A stretch of 64,000 nucleotides of DNA from Candidatus Poribacteria bacterium (GCA_003635265.1 PYIZ01000010.1:85087-149086), one strand, 5' to 3'; positions 36,338 through 44,674 are shown, counted from the first letter of the stretch. The notes: generated by a model not told the origin, from the letters alone. Numbers and translations are program-made.

Positions 36338-37330
36338 CTAGTCCCGTCCCGCTCTCACCTGCTTGATGAACCGTATCGCATTTCCCGAAAAATGATCTTC
36401 AATCTCATCAGAGGTCAATTCAAGCATATCAGCGACCTGCCGTTCTTGGCGTAGCTGCTCGTAGATCACGAACGTCGGGGTCGGATCACAGTGCGGCAGA
36501 TCAGGAAAACCGCCATAATACTCCCATGCACGACCATAAGTGATATACTTGCCGCGTGCACACCCCGCCACGATATTGTCCGATCCGAACATCACCCGTT
36601 TGCGATCTTCATGTTTCATCAGTAGAAAGTGAGAGTAGATATCGTTCACTGCTGATGTGTCGTACCAGATGTTCGGCATCTCTTTGAGGATATGAATCGC
36701 CTCCTCCATCATAAATGCGTTAAAAGCACGAGCGCAGTGTGCAAGAATCCATTGGGCTCGCGGATACTGTTTCGTGTAGTATTGCAGGTCTGCTATGTTC
36801 TCAGGATCGGCTGGACCTGTTTTCTTCGCAAGGTGCATAGTAATCGCTAGTCCCATGTCGTGTGCAACCTCAATAAAGGACTCAGGCAGAAAATCTTGAA
36901 TCCGAGCGTTTGCCGGATCCGGTGCAAATGTGCGATACGGCTTGAGTCCAAAGAAGTCGTGCCTCTTGACCTGTGCTGCGACATGGTCCGGCGTCATCTC
37001 CGGTGTGACCATCATGTTGACTTCCGATTGTGGGTCCGCCGCCATCTCCGCCGCCATCCAGTCATTGTGTCCCTCTGCATCCATGCCCGGCATCGGAGTG
37101 CCCAAAACAAGATAGTGCATCTCGCGTCCCGGATACAGTTTCGCCGCCCATGCCAGATGGTCCTGATAGTCAATCTCCCAACGGAGTCCCGTGGGCGGAC
37201 CTGTCAATGTGCCTTTGTGCGCCTCCGACCACATGTGGGTGTGCATGTCGTAGACCACAGCAGGCACGAAATCCTCTAACTCCTTTTCCCAGATGTCACG
37301 GTCAAAGTCTCTGTAATCAATCTTTTCCAT
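36338..37330 (-). CDS. Amidohydrolase (Amidohydrolase_2 family)
   Basis: 330-aa metal-dependent hydrolase or decarboxylase of the ACMS-decarboxylase-like group. Metal ligands are HxH in VYDMHTHMWSEAH, probably His in QWILAHCARAF, and Asp in VMFGSDNIVAG. It sits 19 bases ahead of the YgfZ-like gene. The substrate is unknown; the family acts on lactones, aromatic carboxylates and dicarboxylic acids. Confidence 0.82.
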   Translation of the reverse strand: MEKIDYRDFDRDIWEKELEDFVPAVVYDMHTHMWSEAHKGTLTGPPTGLRWEIDYQDHLAWAAKLYPGREMHYLVLGTPMPGMDAEGHNDWMAAEMAADPQSEVNMMVTPEMTPDHVAAQVKRHDFFGLKPYRTFAPDPANARIQDFLPESFIEVAHDMGLAITMHLAKKTGPADPENIADLQYYTKQYPRAQWILAHCARAFNAFMMEEAIHILKEMPNIWYDTSAVNDIYSHFLLMKHEDRKRVMFGSDNIVAGCARGKYITYGRAWEYYGGFPDLPHCDPTPTFVIYEQLRQERQVADMLELTSDEIEDHFSGNAIRFIKQVRAGRD

Positions 37331-37417
37331 CGGTTTTACCTTCGTTAAGTGCGGTGTGAATCAGTGCGGAGATTACTATCGCTTTTCGTGAAGATCGTTA
37401 GCAGTATCGGTCCTGTG

Positions 37418-38077
37418 TTACATTGTTTCCAATCGACCTCCCGCCCAAAGTACGCTATTCGCAAGCAGACGCAGAAACATCTCGACCTCAAAATCTCTCT
37501 GATGACCGAGCGAAGTGTAGAAGACGCGCCCGCCGCGATGGATGCGCGTCCATGCTGTTGGCTCCGTGTGTTCTTCGGTTTTTCCAGTTAATAGTAGTGT
37601 GGTATCGGTTACAATGGAGGGATTTTTGTAAAGGCTTCCATAGGAGTCGAAGTTTGAGATGCCTTGTAAGATGGGATGGTCTTTTGCGTCTGGATCGATT
37701 TCGGCGTGTGCGATGAGGCCAGCACCGTAATGCCCTTGATAATCCCCGCCAAGGACCTCTTTATCAAAGTCAAGCCAATTCTGATAAGCATGACTTGCTG
37801 TCCGTACACCCACGATGGGTTTACCTGCAGCACAATACGCCTTGAAACGGTCAAGCTCTTTGCCGATGGTATTGAGCCGTCGCGTGAAGACTAACAGCAC
37901 CTCCGCATCTTGCAACGGTTCAAGGGATTGATCATCGTCTTCACTTTGATAGATAATCTGCGTTGCTTGAACGGGGTGATTTTTCTCAATATAATCTTGG
38001 AAAACGGCAAGCGATGCTTCCGAATCGTACTCAAAAGAACCGGAGAGCATACAGAGCTTTAACCGATTATTGGGCAT
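37418..38077 (-). CDS. ThuA domain protein
   Basis: 219-aa protein with the ThuA (trehalose utilisation-like, glutamine amidotransferase-like) fold: LCMLSGSFEYDSEAS at the start, PIVGVRTASHAYQNW in the middle, and PTAWTRIHRGGRVFYTSLGHQRDF at the end. ThuA proteins are common in Planctomycetes and Poribacteria-type genomes beside Gfo/Idh and sugar-isomerase genes; the reaction is poorly defined. Its start lies inside the end of folA (11-base overlap), so it rides on the dut-thyA-folA transcript. Confidence 0.8.
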   Translation of the reverse strand: MPNNRLKLCMLSGSFEYDSEASLAVFQDYIEKNHPVQATQIIYQSEDDDQSLEPLQDAEVLLVFTRRLNTIGKELDRFKAYCAAGKPIVGVRTASHAYQNWLDFDKEVLGGDYQGHYGAGLIAHAEIDPDAKDHPILQGISNFDSYGSLYKNPSIVTDTTLLLTGKTEEHTEPTAWTRIHRGGRVFYTSLGHQRDFEVEMFLRLLANSVLWAGGRLETM

Positions 38078-38567
38078 CTTCGCTCCTTCTGTGCAGGAAG
38101 ATAAAGCTGTATGGATGCGGATTTTTTTCGTCCGGCTGGCAGTCCACCCGTTTGACCTCTTGCCAGTCAGCTATATCAAATGCTGGGAAATATGCGTCAC
38201 CTTGAAAACAACCGTGGATGTATGTCAAATAGAGACGATCTGCCGTCGGCAAAAATAGTTCATAGATTGACGCTCCACCGATTACCATGATTTCCTTGCA
38301 GCCGCTAGCCATGTCCATCGCTTCTTCGATGGAATGAGTCACGATGCAGCCTTTCGCTTGGTAATTGCGGTCGTTTGTCAGTATGATATTGGTGCGTTTT
38401 GGCAGCGGTTTGCCAATCGATTCAAACGTTTTACGACCCATCAACACAGACTTGCCCAGCGTATGTCGCCGGAAGTGTTTCATATCGGCGGGCAATCTCC
38501 AAGGCAACCGGTTACCTTGACCAATCAGGCGATTCTTGTCCATGCCCGCAATGATGGAGATAATCAT
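38067..38567 (-). CDS. folA: Dihydrofolate reductase
   Basis: Reduces dihydrofolate with NADPH, regenerating the folate spent by thymidylate synthase. The 166 aa show IIAGMDKNRLIGQGNRLPW, the acidic residue in RLPADMKHFRR, the NADPH loop VLMGRKTFESIGKPLP and IMVIGGASIYE. It follows thyA by 12 bases on the minus strand, a functional pairing. Confidence 0.95.
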   Translation of the reverse strand: MIISIIAGMDKNRLIGQGNRLPWRLPADMKHFRRHTLGKSVLMGRKTFESIGKPLPKRTNIILTNDRNYQAKGCIVTHSIEEAMDMASGCKEIMVIGGASIYELFLPTADRLYLTYIHGCFQGDAYFPAFDIADWQEVKRVDCQPDEKNPHPYSFIFLHRRSEDAQ

Positions 38568-38579
38568 CAGTACGTTCTC

Positions 38580-39398
38580 TCATACAGCCATCGGTGCTTT
38601 AATAGTGCCGTGGTGATTGTAGTTGCGCAGCTTGATGTCCTGCATCTTGAAATCGTCAATCGACTTTATCTCTGGATTCAAATAAAGTTCAGGAAGTTCA
38701 AGCGGTTCTCGCTGCAACTGTGTTTCCACCTGCTCAAAATGAATATGGTAGATGTGTGCATCGCTCAAAGTATGGATGAACTCCCCCGGCACTAAGTCCG
38801 TTACTTGCGCGACCATATGTAGCAGCAGGGAATACGAGGCGATATTAAACGGCACACCGAGGAACATATCACAACTACGCTGATACAGATGAAGCGATAG
38901 TTTCCCCTCAGCTACAAAAAATTGGAAAAGTGTAGGACACGGCTCAAGTGCCATCTGATCTAACTCACCCGGATTCCACGCTGTTACGACATGGCGGCGG
39001 CTGTAGGGCTGCGTTTTTATCCCTTTAATGGCGTTGGCGAGCTGGTCTACAATTTGCCCATCGGGTGCCCGCCAAGACCGCCACTGCACACCGTAGATTC
39101 GCCCAAGATCGCCTTCAAACCGCGCCCTCGGTTTCCAGTAGTTCGCATCAGCATTCGCATCCCAGACATGGCAACCCAACTTCTGGAAGTCCTTGACATC
39201 GGAGTAGGCTCGCAAAAAACCCAAGAGTTCGGCTTTCACGACCTTGAATGCTAGCTTTTTGGTCGTGACAGCAGGAAAACCATCAGCCATGTTATAACGC
39301 ATCTGCATACCAAACAGCGCACGGGTGAGACCGTTACGCCCCCCACGATCTACACCTGTTTCTATAATCTGTTTCAATGCGTCTAAATATTGCTTCAT
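38580..39398 (-). CDS. thyA: Thymidylate synthase
   Basis: Converts dUMP to dTMP with methylene-tetrahydrofolate. From ATG 39398 (AAGGAT nine bases upstream) it is 272 aa. The nucleophile is Cys154 in ALEPCPTLFQFFV; this is PCPTLF instead of the common PCHALF. Phosphate-binding YSRRHVVTAWNP, LYQRSCDMFLGVPFNIASYS and the end NYNHHGTIKAPMAV are as expected. It lies between dut and folA. Confidence 0.95.
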   Translation of the reverse strand: MKQYLDALKQIIETGVDRGGRNGLTRALFGMQMRYNMADGFPAVTTKKLAFKVVKAELLGFLRAYSDVKDFQKLGCHVWDANADANYWKPRARFEGDLGRIYGVQWRSWRAPDGQIVDQLANAIKGIKTQPYSRRHVVTAWNPGELDQMALEPCPTLFQFFVAEGKLSLHLYQRSCDMFLGVPFNIASYSLLLHMVAQVTDLVPGEFIHTLSDAHIYHIHFEQVETQLQREPLELPELYLNPEIKSIDDFKMQDIKLRNYNHHGTIKAPMAV

Positions 39399-39440
39399 TG
39401 TGTCATCCTTCCAATGAAACAAGGTTTCAAGGATAAAATC

Positions 39441-39878
39441 TTAATTTTTGTTGTCCGTGCTGCCAAAGCCGCCGCGCGTCTCTGACTCCATTTCGGACAC
39501 CTCCAACCATTCGGCACTATCCACCCGCACAAAGATGCCCTGCGCAATCCTATCGCCACGCTCAACGGTAACCGGTTGGTCCGTGAAATTATAGACTTGG
39601 ATCTGGATCTCGTCGTCTTCCCCGCAGTAGTCCTGATCAATGATACCAATACCGTGCGGGATCAGTAGTCCTAGCTTGCGAGGCGTACTGCTACGCAACG
39701 TTACCATTAACATATACCCCGGCGGGGTTTCAATGATAACATTTGCCGGAATCAACGCTACTGTCTGCGGCGCGATGGTCACCGATTCACGGCATAATAG
39801 ATCAAAGCCGACAGAACCGCCTGTTTCATACATCGGCAGTGGCAGATCGCTATCAAGACGTTTGATTTTCACTTTCAT
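39441..39878 (-). CDS. dut: dUTP diphosphatase
   Basis: Hydrolyses dUTP to dUMP, giving the substrate of ThyA and keeping uracil out of DNA. The 145 aa carry all five trimeric dUTPase motifs: GSVGFDLLC, RSSTPRKLGL, GIGIIDQDYCGE, ERGDRIAQGIF and the C-terminal RGGFGSTDN. It heads the dut-thyA-folA-ThuA run, 42 bases ahead of thyA. Confidence 0.95.
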   Translation of the reverse strand: MKVKIKRLDSDLPLPMYETGGSVGFDLLCRESVTIAPQTVALIPANVIIETPPGYMLMVTLRSSTPRKLGLLIPHGIGIIDQDYCGEDDEIQIQVYNFTDQPVTVERGDRIAQGIFVRVDSAEWLEVSEMESETRGGFGSTDNKN

Positions 39879-39936
39879 GGGTATGGCAATCTATGGCAAA
39901 AATGCTTGTCGGGAAGACAGAAGGGAAGAACGGCAG

Positions 39937-39968
39937 AAAACGAGAAAACGAGAGAACGAGAAGACGAG
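39937..39968. repeat. Four-copy 8-bp tandem repeat upstream of dut
   Basis: Four successive 8-base units read AAAACGAG, AAAACGAG, AGAACGAG and AAGACGAG. They lie 59-90 bases upstream of the dut start in a purine-rich track. A separate 8-bp inverted repeat CCCTCCTG (40013-40020) / CAGGAGGG (40065-40072) lies beyond it, before the VOC gene end. Confidence 0.6.
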
Positions 39969-40080
39969 ACATATTGTTGCAATCTTCCGTTTTCCTGTTT
40001 TAGGTTTTCAATCCCTCCTGCCGCGCCCCAAAGGATTGGGATGCAAGCACAAGCGGGGAGCAGACAGGAGGGGCCGGTGC

Positions 40081-40647
40081 TTACTCTTCTCCTTTGTCGT
40101 GACGATAGAGTTGTAGACTGACTCCATCAAGTCCATCAAAGAAGGCAAGGGTCATCCCCTCAAGGGGCTGGAAAGGTTCCTTTTTGACAGTAACGCCCTT
40201 TTCGCGGAGCACTTCCGTGCCACCCTCAACATCATCAGACTTGAACGAGATGTGATGTACGCCCGGACGGTCTAAACCCCAAACCCCCTCAAATGCAGCG
40301 GCAGGGATGAGTTCTAGATTCACGTTACCTGCATCCAAGAAGAGTGCCTCACCAATTTCACCGAGATCTAGGCGGTCTACCACTTTAAGACCTAGCTTAT
40401 TGACGTACAGGTCTTCCGCTTTTTCCATATCGCTCATCAATAGCGCAATTTTCCAAATTTTCATATCCATTTTATTTCCCTCCTCCCCGACTGGATCGGG
40501 CTTCATACCCATTTGTGGGCTTATAGGTGTATTTATACTGAGTATCAAAACAGAAAGGACAGCAATCAGAATCGCCAACCGCGTCAACTTTTTGACTGCT
40601 CCCAATGTTGAAACATTGGGATTCTTAATAGACTGATTGGTAGACAT
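40081..40647 (-). CDS. VOC superfamily (glyoxalase-like) protein with N-terminal membrane segment
   Basis: The 125-residue C-terminal part is one VOC domain: WKIALLMSDMEKAEDLYVNKLG, LFLDAGNVNLELIP, GVHHISFKSDDVEGG and MTLAFFDGLDGVSLQLY, with possible metal ligands His and Glu. The long form from ATG 40647 (GGAG eight bases upstream) adds a hydrophobic helix LAILIAVLSVLILSI, a signal anchor or signal peptide. A second start, ATG 40470, has the better site GGAGGAGGGAAAT and would give a 129-aa cytoplasmic protein. Both may be used. The substrate is unknown. Confidence 0.75.
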   Translation of the reverse strand: MSTNQSIKNPNVSTLGAVKKLTRLAILIAVLSVLILSINTPISPQMGMKPDPVGEEGNKMDMKIWKIALLMSDMEKAEDLYVNKLGLKVVDRLDLGEIGEALFLDAGNVNLELIPAAAFEGVWGLDRPGVHHISFKSDDVEGGTEVLREKGVTVKKEPFQPLEGMTLAFFDGLDGVSLQLYRHDKGEE

Positions 40648-40728
40648 TTTTGCATCTCCATGCTATTTTCTTGTTTCGACAAGACGTGCCACGAAGTGCC
40701 GTGGGCTTACCATCTCTCCACAAGCGTT

Positions 40729-41829
40729 TTACGTCTCCGTGTGTCCCATGGCGACGGTTCTGAGGTTTATTGCAGCGTTTAGGTCTCTGTCTTGTGTATG
40801 ACCACACACACTGCAATGGTACGTCCTATCCGACAAGGACAAGTCGCTATCGCCTCTACCGCAAGCTGAACAAGTCTTACTGGACGGGTAGAAAGTATCT
40901 GCTTCTACAATTTTAACCCCCATACGTTCTGCCTTGTATCTTAGCATAGACAGGAAACTCGACAACGAAGCGTCCGACAATGCCTTTGCAAGTCTATGAT
41001 TTTTGAGCATTCCTGCAACATTAAGTGACTCTATTCCGATACGGCTTGCACGATTGACAATAGCTGTTGTTGCCTTGTGTTGAGCATCTTGTCGAATACA
41101 GGTGATACGGTAATGTTGCTTAGCAAGTTTCGCTTTCGTCTTATGCCAATTCCGACTGCCTTTTTTACGACGGCTTAACTGACGTTGCAGCCGTTTTAGC
41201 TTGCGCTCGTAACGCTTTAAGACTTTCGGGTTTTCGTAGTACACACCTTCGGAGGTTACGGCTAAATGCTTAATACCAACATCTACACCGACAACAGGGA
41301 GGTGTCGAATCTCAGGTGTGGGGGCGTCGGTAAAAGTATCAACGAGGATAGACGCAAACCAACGGTGACCATGCTTAGAGATAACCACCTTGCAGATAGT
41401 GCCGAGGTAGCGAAGGGATTGGAACATGCGAACCCAACCAATTTTGGGTAGTTTTATACGATGTCCTTCGACAATAGTTGTGCCTCGACCGGCGTCTGCT
41501 TGGAAACTCTGACCCCGTGAACGCTTTTTGAACTTTGGAAAACGACTCTGATCGGACTGCCATCTCCGTATGGCGTCTTGAAAATTAAAGTAAATCGCAT
41601 TATGAGCAGCACGTTGATTAAGTGCTTTACACCACTCGTATTGCTCATGTTTGACCGAATTAAAACGTTTGTTTAACTCTATATGGCTATGCCACTTACC
41701 CGCGTTGAGTCCACGCTTAAAATCAGCAAGCACGTGATTATAGGCAACACGAGCATAGCCACAATGTTGAGCGAATTGTGTCGCTTGGACGTTGTTTGGA
41801 TCTAAAGCGATTTTGTGAGTTTTTAACAT
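40729..41829 (-). CDS. tnpB: TnpB (OrfB), RuvC-type RNA-guided endonuclease
   Basis: 366-aa TnpB. The N-terminal part is YARVAYNHVLADFKRG. The RuvC residues are Asp in VVGVDVGIKHLAVTS, Glu in RIGIESLNVAGML and Asp in DRDLNAAINL; the zinc ribbon is CSACG followed by YHCSVCG. All catalytic parts are therefore present. The frame stops at TAA 40729 but continues after it for 21 codons in frame as NACGEMVSPRHFVARLVETR-K to TAG at 40663, which is a usual TnpB tail, so the TAA is probably a recent nonsense change that removes only this tail. TnpB enzymes use an omega-RNA made from this 3' region. Confidence 0.88.
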   Translation of the reverse strand: MLKTHKIALDPNNVQATQFAQHCGYARVAYNHVLADFKRGLNAGKWHSHIELNKRFNSVKHEQYEWCKALNQRAAHNAIYFNFQDAIRRWQSDQSRFPKFKKRSRGQSFQADAGRGTTIVEGHRIKLPKIGWVRMFQSLRYLGTICKVVISKHGHRWFASILVDTFTDAPTPEIRHLPVVGVDVGIKHLAVTSEGVYYENPKVLKRYERKLKRLQRQLSRRKKGSRNWHKTKAKLAKQHYRITCIRQDAQHKATTAIVNRASRIGIESLNVAGMLKNHRLAKALSDASLSSFLSMLRYKAERMGVKIVEADTFYPSSKTCSACGRGDSDLSLSDRTYHCSVCGHTQDRDLNAAINLRTVAMGHTET

Positions 41830-41858
41830 TGGAATTGTCTTTCCGTTTTTCGTTTCCT

Positions 41859-41903
41859 ATAGTAGTAGGTCTGGCAGACTCTAACGTGCGTTAGGACTAC
41901 TAT
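41859..41903. repeat. Three-way-junction-like palindromic structure upstream of tnpB
   Basis: Outer arms ATAGTAGT (41859-41866) and ACTACTAT (41896-41903) pair perfectly. Between them lie two hairpins, GTCT-GGC-AGAC (41869-41879) and CTAACG-TG-CGTTAG (41881-41894). It lies 30 bases upstream of the tnpB start and is a good candidate for the left-end subterminal structure of the element, although a single imperfect hairpin is more usual there. Confidence 0.55.
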
Positions 41904-42000
41904 TTTCCCATCGAAGGACAAACCAAGTAGACATATTTTGCCAACAATATCAAGTTTTTTAACCAAAGCACGATACAACAACGTTTGACCCAAAGCTAAG

Positions 42001-42016
42001 TCCCGACAAGTCGGGA
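42001..42016. repeat. Perfect 7-bp hairpin after the SMP-30 gene
   Basis: TCCCGAC-AA-GTCGGGA. It lies 74 bases past the stop of the minus-strand SMP-30 gene, between it and the tnpB element. No T-tract follows on either strand. Confidence 0.4.
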
Positions 42017-42089
42017 TCCCGAGAATCAGGACATGGGATTGTTGCTAGTTAGCCTTCATTTTTGTCGCCTCCTCAACCAATTATACGGT

Positions 42090-42974
42090 TTATGGAACAG
42101 GAATTCCCGAAACCTTACACTGGATACTATATAGCGAAGTGCTCGCTGTAATGAAGAGCGTGCTCCAGTCATCACCACCCCAACCAAGATTAGCAGCTTG
42201 CTCAGGGATTTGGAGGACGCCAAGATGCTCGCCGGACGAATCGAAAATCCAGAGACCACCTGGACCGGTGAGGTAGACATTCCCATGCACGTCAATTTTC
42301 ATGCCATCTGGCACCCCGTCGTCGCCTTCTTCTTCGGCAAAAATCCGACCGTTCGCGATTGTGCCATCTGGCTGAACATCAAACACACGGATGTGCATAC
42401 GCTCAGTATCGTTAATATAGAGGATTGATTCGTCCGCTGAGAAGCAGAGACCATTCGGACGATCAAAATCATCAATCAATAGCGTCAACGTCTGACCGTC
42501 CGGGGAAAGGCGATAGACACCTTGGAAGTCGAGATCCTGCTCTCCCTCGATCCCATAATCGGCTGTCAGACCGTAGGGCGGATCGGAGAAATAGATACTG
42601 CCATCCGATTTTACAACCACATCATTCGGACTGTTTAATCGCTTACCCTCATAATGTGATGCAATCGTGACAACCGTCCCATCCGCTTCAGTTCGTGAAA
42701 CCCGACGATTAGCATGTTCACACGTTACGAGCCTGCCCTGCTTATCATAGGTCAAGCCGTTGGATTTGCCGGAAGGGACACGGAAGTTGGTTATACCTTC
42801 CTCTGCCGTCCACTTTTTCATCTGATTTGCAGGGATATCGCTGAACAACAGAAACTTACCTTCGGCGTGCCAGATAGGTCCCTCTGTGAATTCACAACCG
42901 GTGCCGAGTTGCTCTAATGCTGCGTCGGCATCAATCAGGTCTAATAATTTTGGGGATCGAACATCAAGACTCAT
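42090..42974 (-). CDS. SMP-30/gluconolactonase/LRE family lactonase
   Basis: Six-bladed propeller metal-dependent lactonase, 294 aa. The metal ligands are visible: Glu in CEFTEGPIWHAEG, Asn in LNSPNDVVVKSDG, Asn in RPNGLCFSADE and Asp in GVPDGMKIDVHGN. It hydrolyses sugar lactones such as gluconolactone by family. AGGAGG precedes the start. It fits with the sugar-oxidising GMC and Gfo/Idh enzymes of the window, but is not linked to them. Confidence 0.9.
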   Translation of the reverse strand: MSLDVRSPKLLDLIDADAALEQLGTGCEFTEGPIWHAEGKFLLFSDIPANQMKKWTAEEGITNFRVPSGKSNGLTYDKQGRLVTCEHANRRVSRTEADGTVVTIASHYEGKRLNSPNDVVVKSDGSIYFSDPPYGLTADYGIEGEQDLDFQGVYRLSPDGQTLTLLIDDFDRPNGLCFSADESILYINDTERMHIRVFDVQPDGTIANGRIFAEEEGDDGVPDGMKIDVHGNVYLTGPGGLWIFDSSGEHLGVLQIPEQAANLGWGGDDWSTLFITASTSLYSIQCKVSGIPVP

Positions 42975-42997
42975 ATACGCCTCCTGTGTTTTTCATC

Positions 42998-43031
42998 TGC
43001 TACGGCAATGGAAGTTTTACTCGCCGTAGCA
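42998..43031. repeat. 9-bp inverted repeat in the leader of the SMP-30 gene
   Basis: TGCTACGGC (42998-43006) and GCCGTAGCA (43023-43031) pair perfectly around 16 bases, directly upstream of the ribosome binding site of the minus-strand SMP-30 gene. It could be an operator or a leader hairpin. Confidence 0.45.
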
Positions 43032-43266
43032 TAACAGCAAATGTGAAGTGTGATATGTGAAACGTGAAAGTTTGAGGTTATTATACCAAATACACGTGCG
43101 ATAAAGTATCACACCCCCAATAATAATACAAGGAAAAAAATGGTCGGCAAGCGAACAAATCATTGACAGAAATAACAGATAGAAAGTATAATTTTCCTGT
43201 AGGCTATGCAAACTGAGGGTAATTTCAAATTGGAAGTGTCGAAATAACAGAAATAAGGTAGGAAAG

Positions 43267-43340
43267 TGTGCCTGGGGCGACTCGAACGCCCAACCTTTAG
43301 CTCCGGAGGCTAACGCTCTATCCTGTTGAGCTACAGGCAC
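43267..43340 (-). tRNA. tRNA-Arg (anticodon CCG)
   Basis: Cloverleaf on the minus strand: acceptor GTGCCTG/CAGGCAC with discriminator A, D-arm GCTC...GAGC, anticodon stem TTAGC/GCTAA with loop CTCCGGA (anticodon CCG), T-arm GGGCG-TTCGAGT-CGCCC. The 3' CCA is not encoded. A strong promoter precedes it. Confidence 0.95.
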
Positions 43341-43352
43341 ATCTGGATTGTA

Positions 43353-43381
43353 ATAATAATTCACACACTATAGTTTGTCAA
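43353..43381 (-). promoter_or_regulatory. Sigma70-type promoter of tRNA-Arg
   Basis: On the minus strand TTGACA (43381-43376), a 17-base spacer, then TATTAT (43358-43353), 12 bases ahead of the tRNA 5' end. Confidence 0.75.
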
Positions 43382-43498
43382 GCAAATTCTAGGGATACCA
43401 ATTTTTGATTATTTCCCAAGCGCAGGGAACTTCTACAGGGACAAAAGTGTTTAATATGATAAGAGAACTTTTCGCAACTTCCCAAGGAGGCAGTTAAT

Positions 43499-44569
43499 AT
43501 GAGACGCCCTTTCCAAAAAGTGTCGATTGTGGCGCTTATGATCTTATTTGCATTCACCATAGGTTCTGATGTTTTCTCAAAAGGCTTCAGATCCAGTGGA
43601 AGAAGTTACAGTAGTAGCAGAAGTTATACAAGATCGACCCGAAGCAGCACCTCATCATCAAGGACTTACGGCAGTTCAGCAGTACGCTCAAGCTCCCGAA
43701 CCGCAAGGGCAAGCACTAGCAGAAGCTACGGCAGCAGTGCCGCTAGCTCCTCGCGACCAAGCGCAGCACGTTCAAGCAGCGCGGTCCGACAAAGACAGAG
43801 CGCAATGAGCAGTGCAAAAACCGGTTCCGCTGTTTCCACGAGAAACATGACCAGCAGCCAAAGACGATCACTCCAATCGCAACAACGCAGCCAAACTCGA
43901 AACCTTAAGGCAGAAAATCGTAGTCTCAAACGTCAAGTCAGACGCGCAGAGCGAGACACCGCCCGCGCCCGCCGTGAAGCGCGCGAGGCACAGTCCCCAA
44001 TCACCGTCAACAATTTCGGTATGTATTATCCAATGGCAGGTTACTCCATCTATAGCTTAACCGCCAGTATGATGTTTGCAAACATGGTATCGGGGATTTA
44101 TTTCCACGATTACTATAATCATAGGCTCCGACATAGTTGGCTGTGGTACTATCATCATCCGAACTACGACAGATCGCATTGGTCACAAGAACGGCAGATG
44201 GAATACGAAAAGTGGCGAGCCTATTATGACAGCCAAGGCATCAAGCCGGATTCGCGGTATGTCGATCCGGGAACGAACCGAGACGAAGACTATATCGAAT
44301 CACATGTCACGGAGAACTCCGACAAATTTTATGGTGAAAACGCCGAAGAAACGGTGACAGTTGAAGAACTACCAGACGAAGAGGGACTCCGCAGCATTGT
44401 CTTAGCAAGCGACAGCCAAACTGCATCAGCATCGACGACGCAAGCACAACCACAAAGGATTGTGGTTCAGAAGAAGACCTCTGGAGGCACATGGTTCGTC
44501 CTTGTTTTCGGTAGCCTCCTGATTATTGGGGTTGTCGTTTTGATAATGTATAACAAAGGCTATTTCTAG
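43499..44569 (+). CDS. Exported Ser/Arg-rich protein with C-terminal membrane anchor
   Basis: 356 aa, no family recognised. Residues 1-28 form a signal peptide (VSIVALMILFAFTIGSDVFS). Residues 30-125 are almost wholly Ser, Arg, Ala and Thr in short repeats such as SSRSYTRSTRSS. Residues about 130-165 are a basic, heptad-like helix (LKAENRSLKRQVRRAERDTARARREA). A Tyr/His/Trp-rich part follows (FHDYYNHRLRHSWLWYYHHPNYDRSHW), then an acidic part. The end is a membrane helix WFVLVFGSLLIIGVVVLIM. AAGGAGG precedes the start. It is followed at 105 bases by the acidic protein at 44675. A cell-surface or polyanion-binding role is possible but is a guess. Confidence 0.75.
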   Translation: MRRPFQKVSIVALMILFAFTIGSDVFSKGFRSSGRSYSSSRSYTRSTRSSTSSSRTYGSSAVRSSSRTARASTSRSYGSSAASSSRPSAARSSSAVRQRQSAMSSAKTGSAVSTRNMTSSQRRSLQSQQRSQTRNLKAENRSLKRQVRRAERDTARARREAREAQSPITVNNFGMYYPMAGYSIYSLTASMMFANMVSGIYFHDYYNHRLRHSWLWYYHHPNYDRSHWSQERQMEYEKWRAYYDSQGIKPDSRYVDPGTNRDEDYIESHVTENSDKFYGENAEETVTVEELPDEEGLRSIVLASDSQTASASTTQAQPQRIVVQKKTSGGTWFVLVFGSLLIIGVVVLIMYNKGYF

Positions 44570-44674
44570 ACTAGCATGGGTTGCTCTGTGAAGCACCCCA
44601 TACCTTCCAAAAAAATACTACCAGCACATAAACTAAATCCTCGAACCGCTCGTTATTAGATAGAGGTAAACGCA

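Larger units (their letters stand above)
40663..41903 (-). mobile_element. IS200/IS605-type element carrying only tnpB
   Basis: TnpB gene without a tnpA beside it, bounded on the 3' side by a hairpin (CCACG/CGTGG, 5 bp, near 40683-40698) and on the 5' side by the structured sequence at 41859-41903. The exact ends are not proven; IS200/IS605 elements have no terminal inverted repeats or target duplication, so ends must be found by comparison with an empty site. It needs a TnpA from elsewhere to move. Confidence 0.6.

Noticed and set aside
40009..40072. Sequence resembling a CRISPR repeat end (GGGATTGAAAAC on the minus strand) with an inverted repeat
   Set aside because: There is only one copy, no spacers and no cas genes; an array needs at least two repeats.
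40729..40731. TAA inside tnpB as programmed readthrough
   Set aside because: No readthrough context or structure is evident and only a short tail is lost; a plain nonsense change is simpler.
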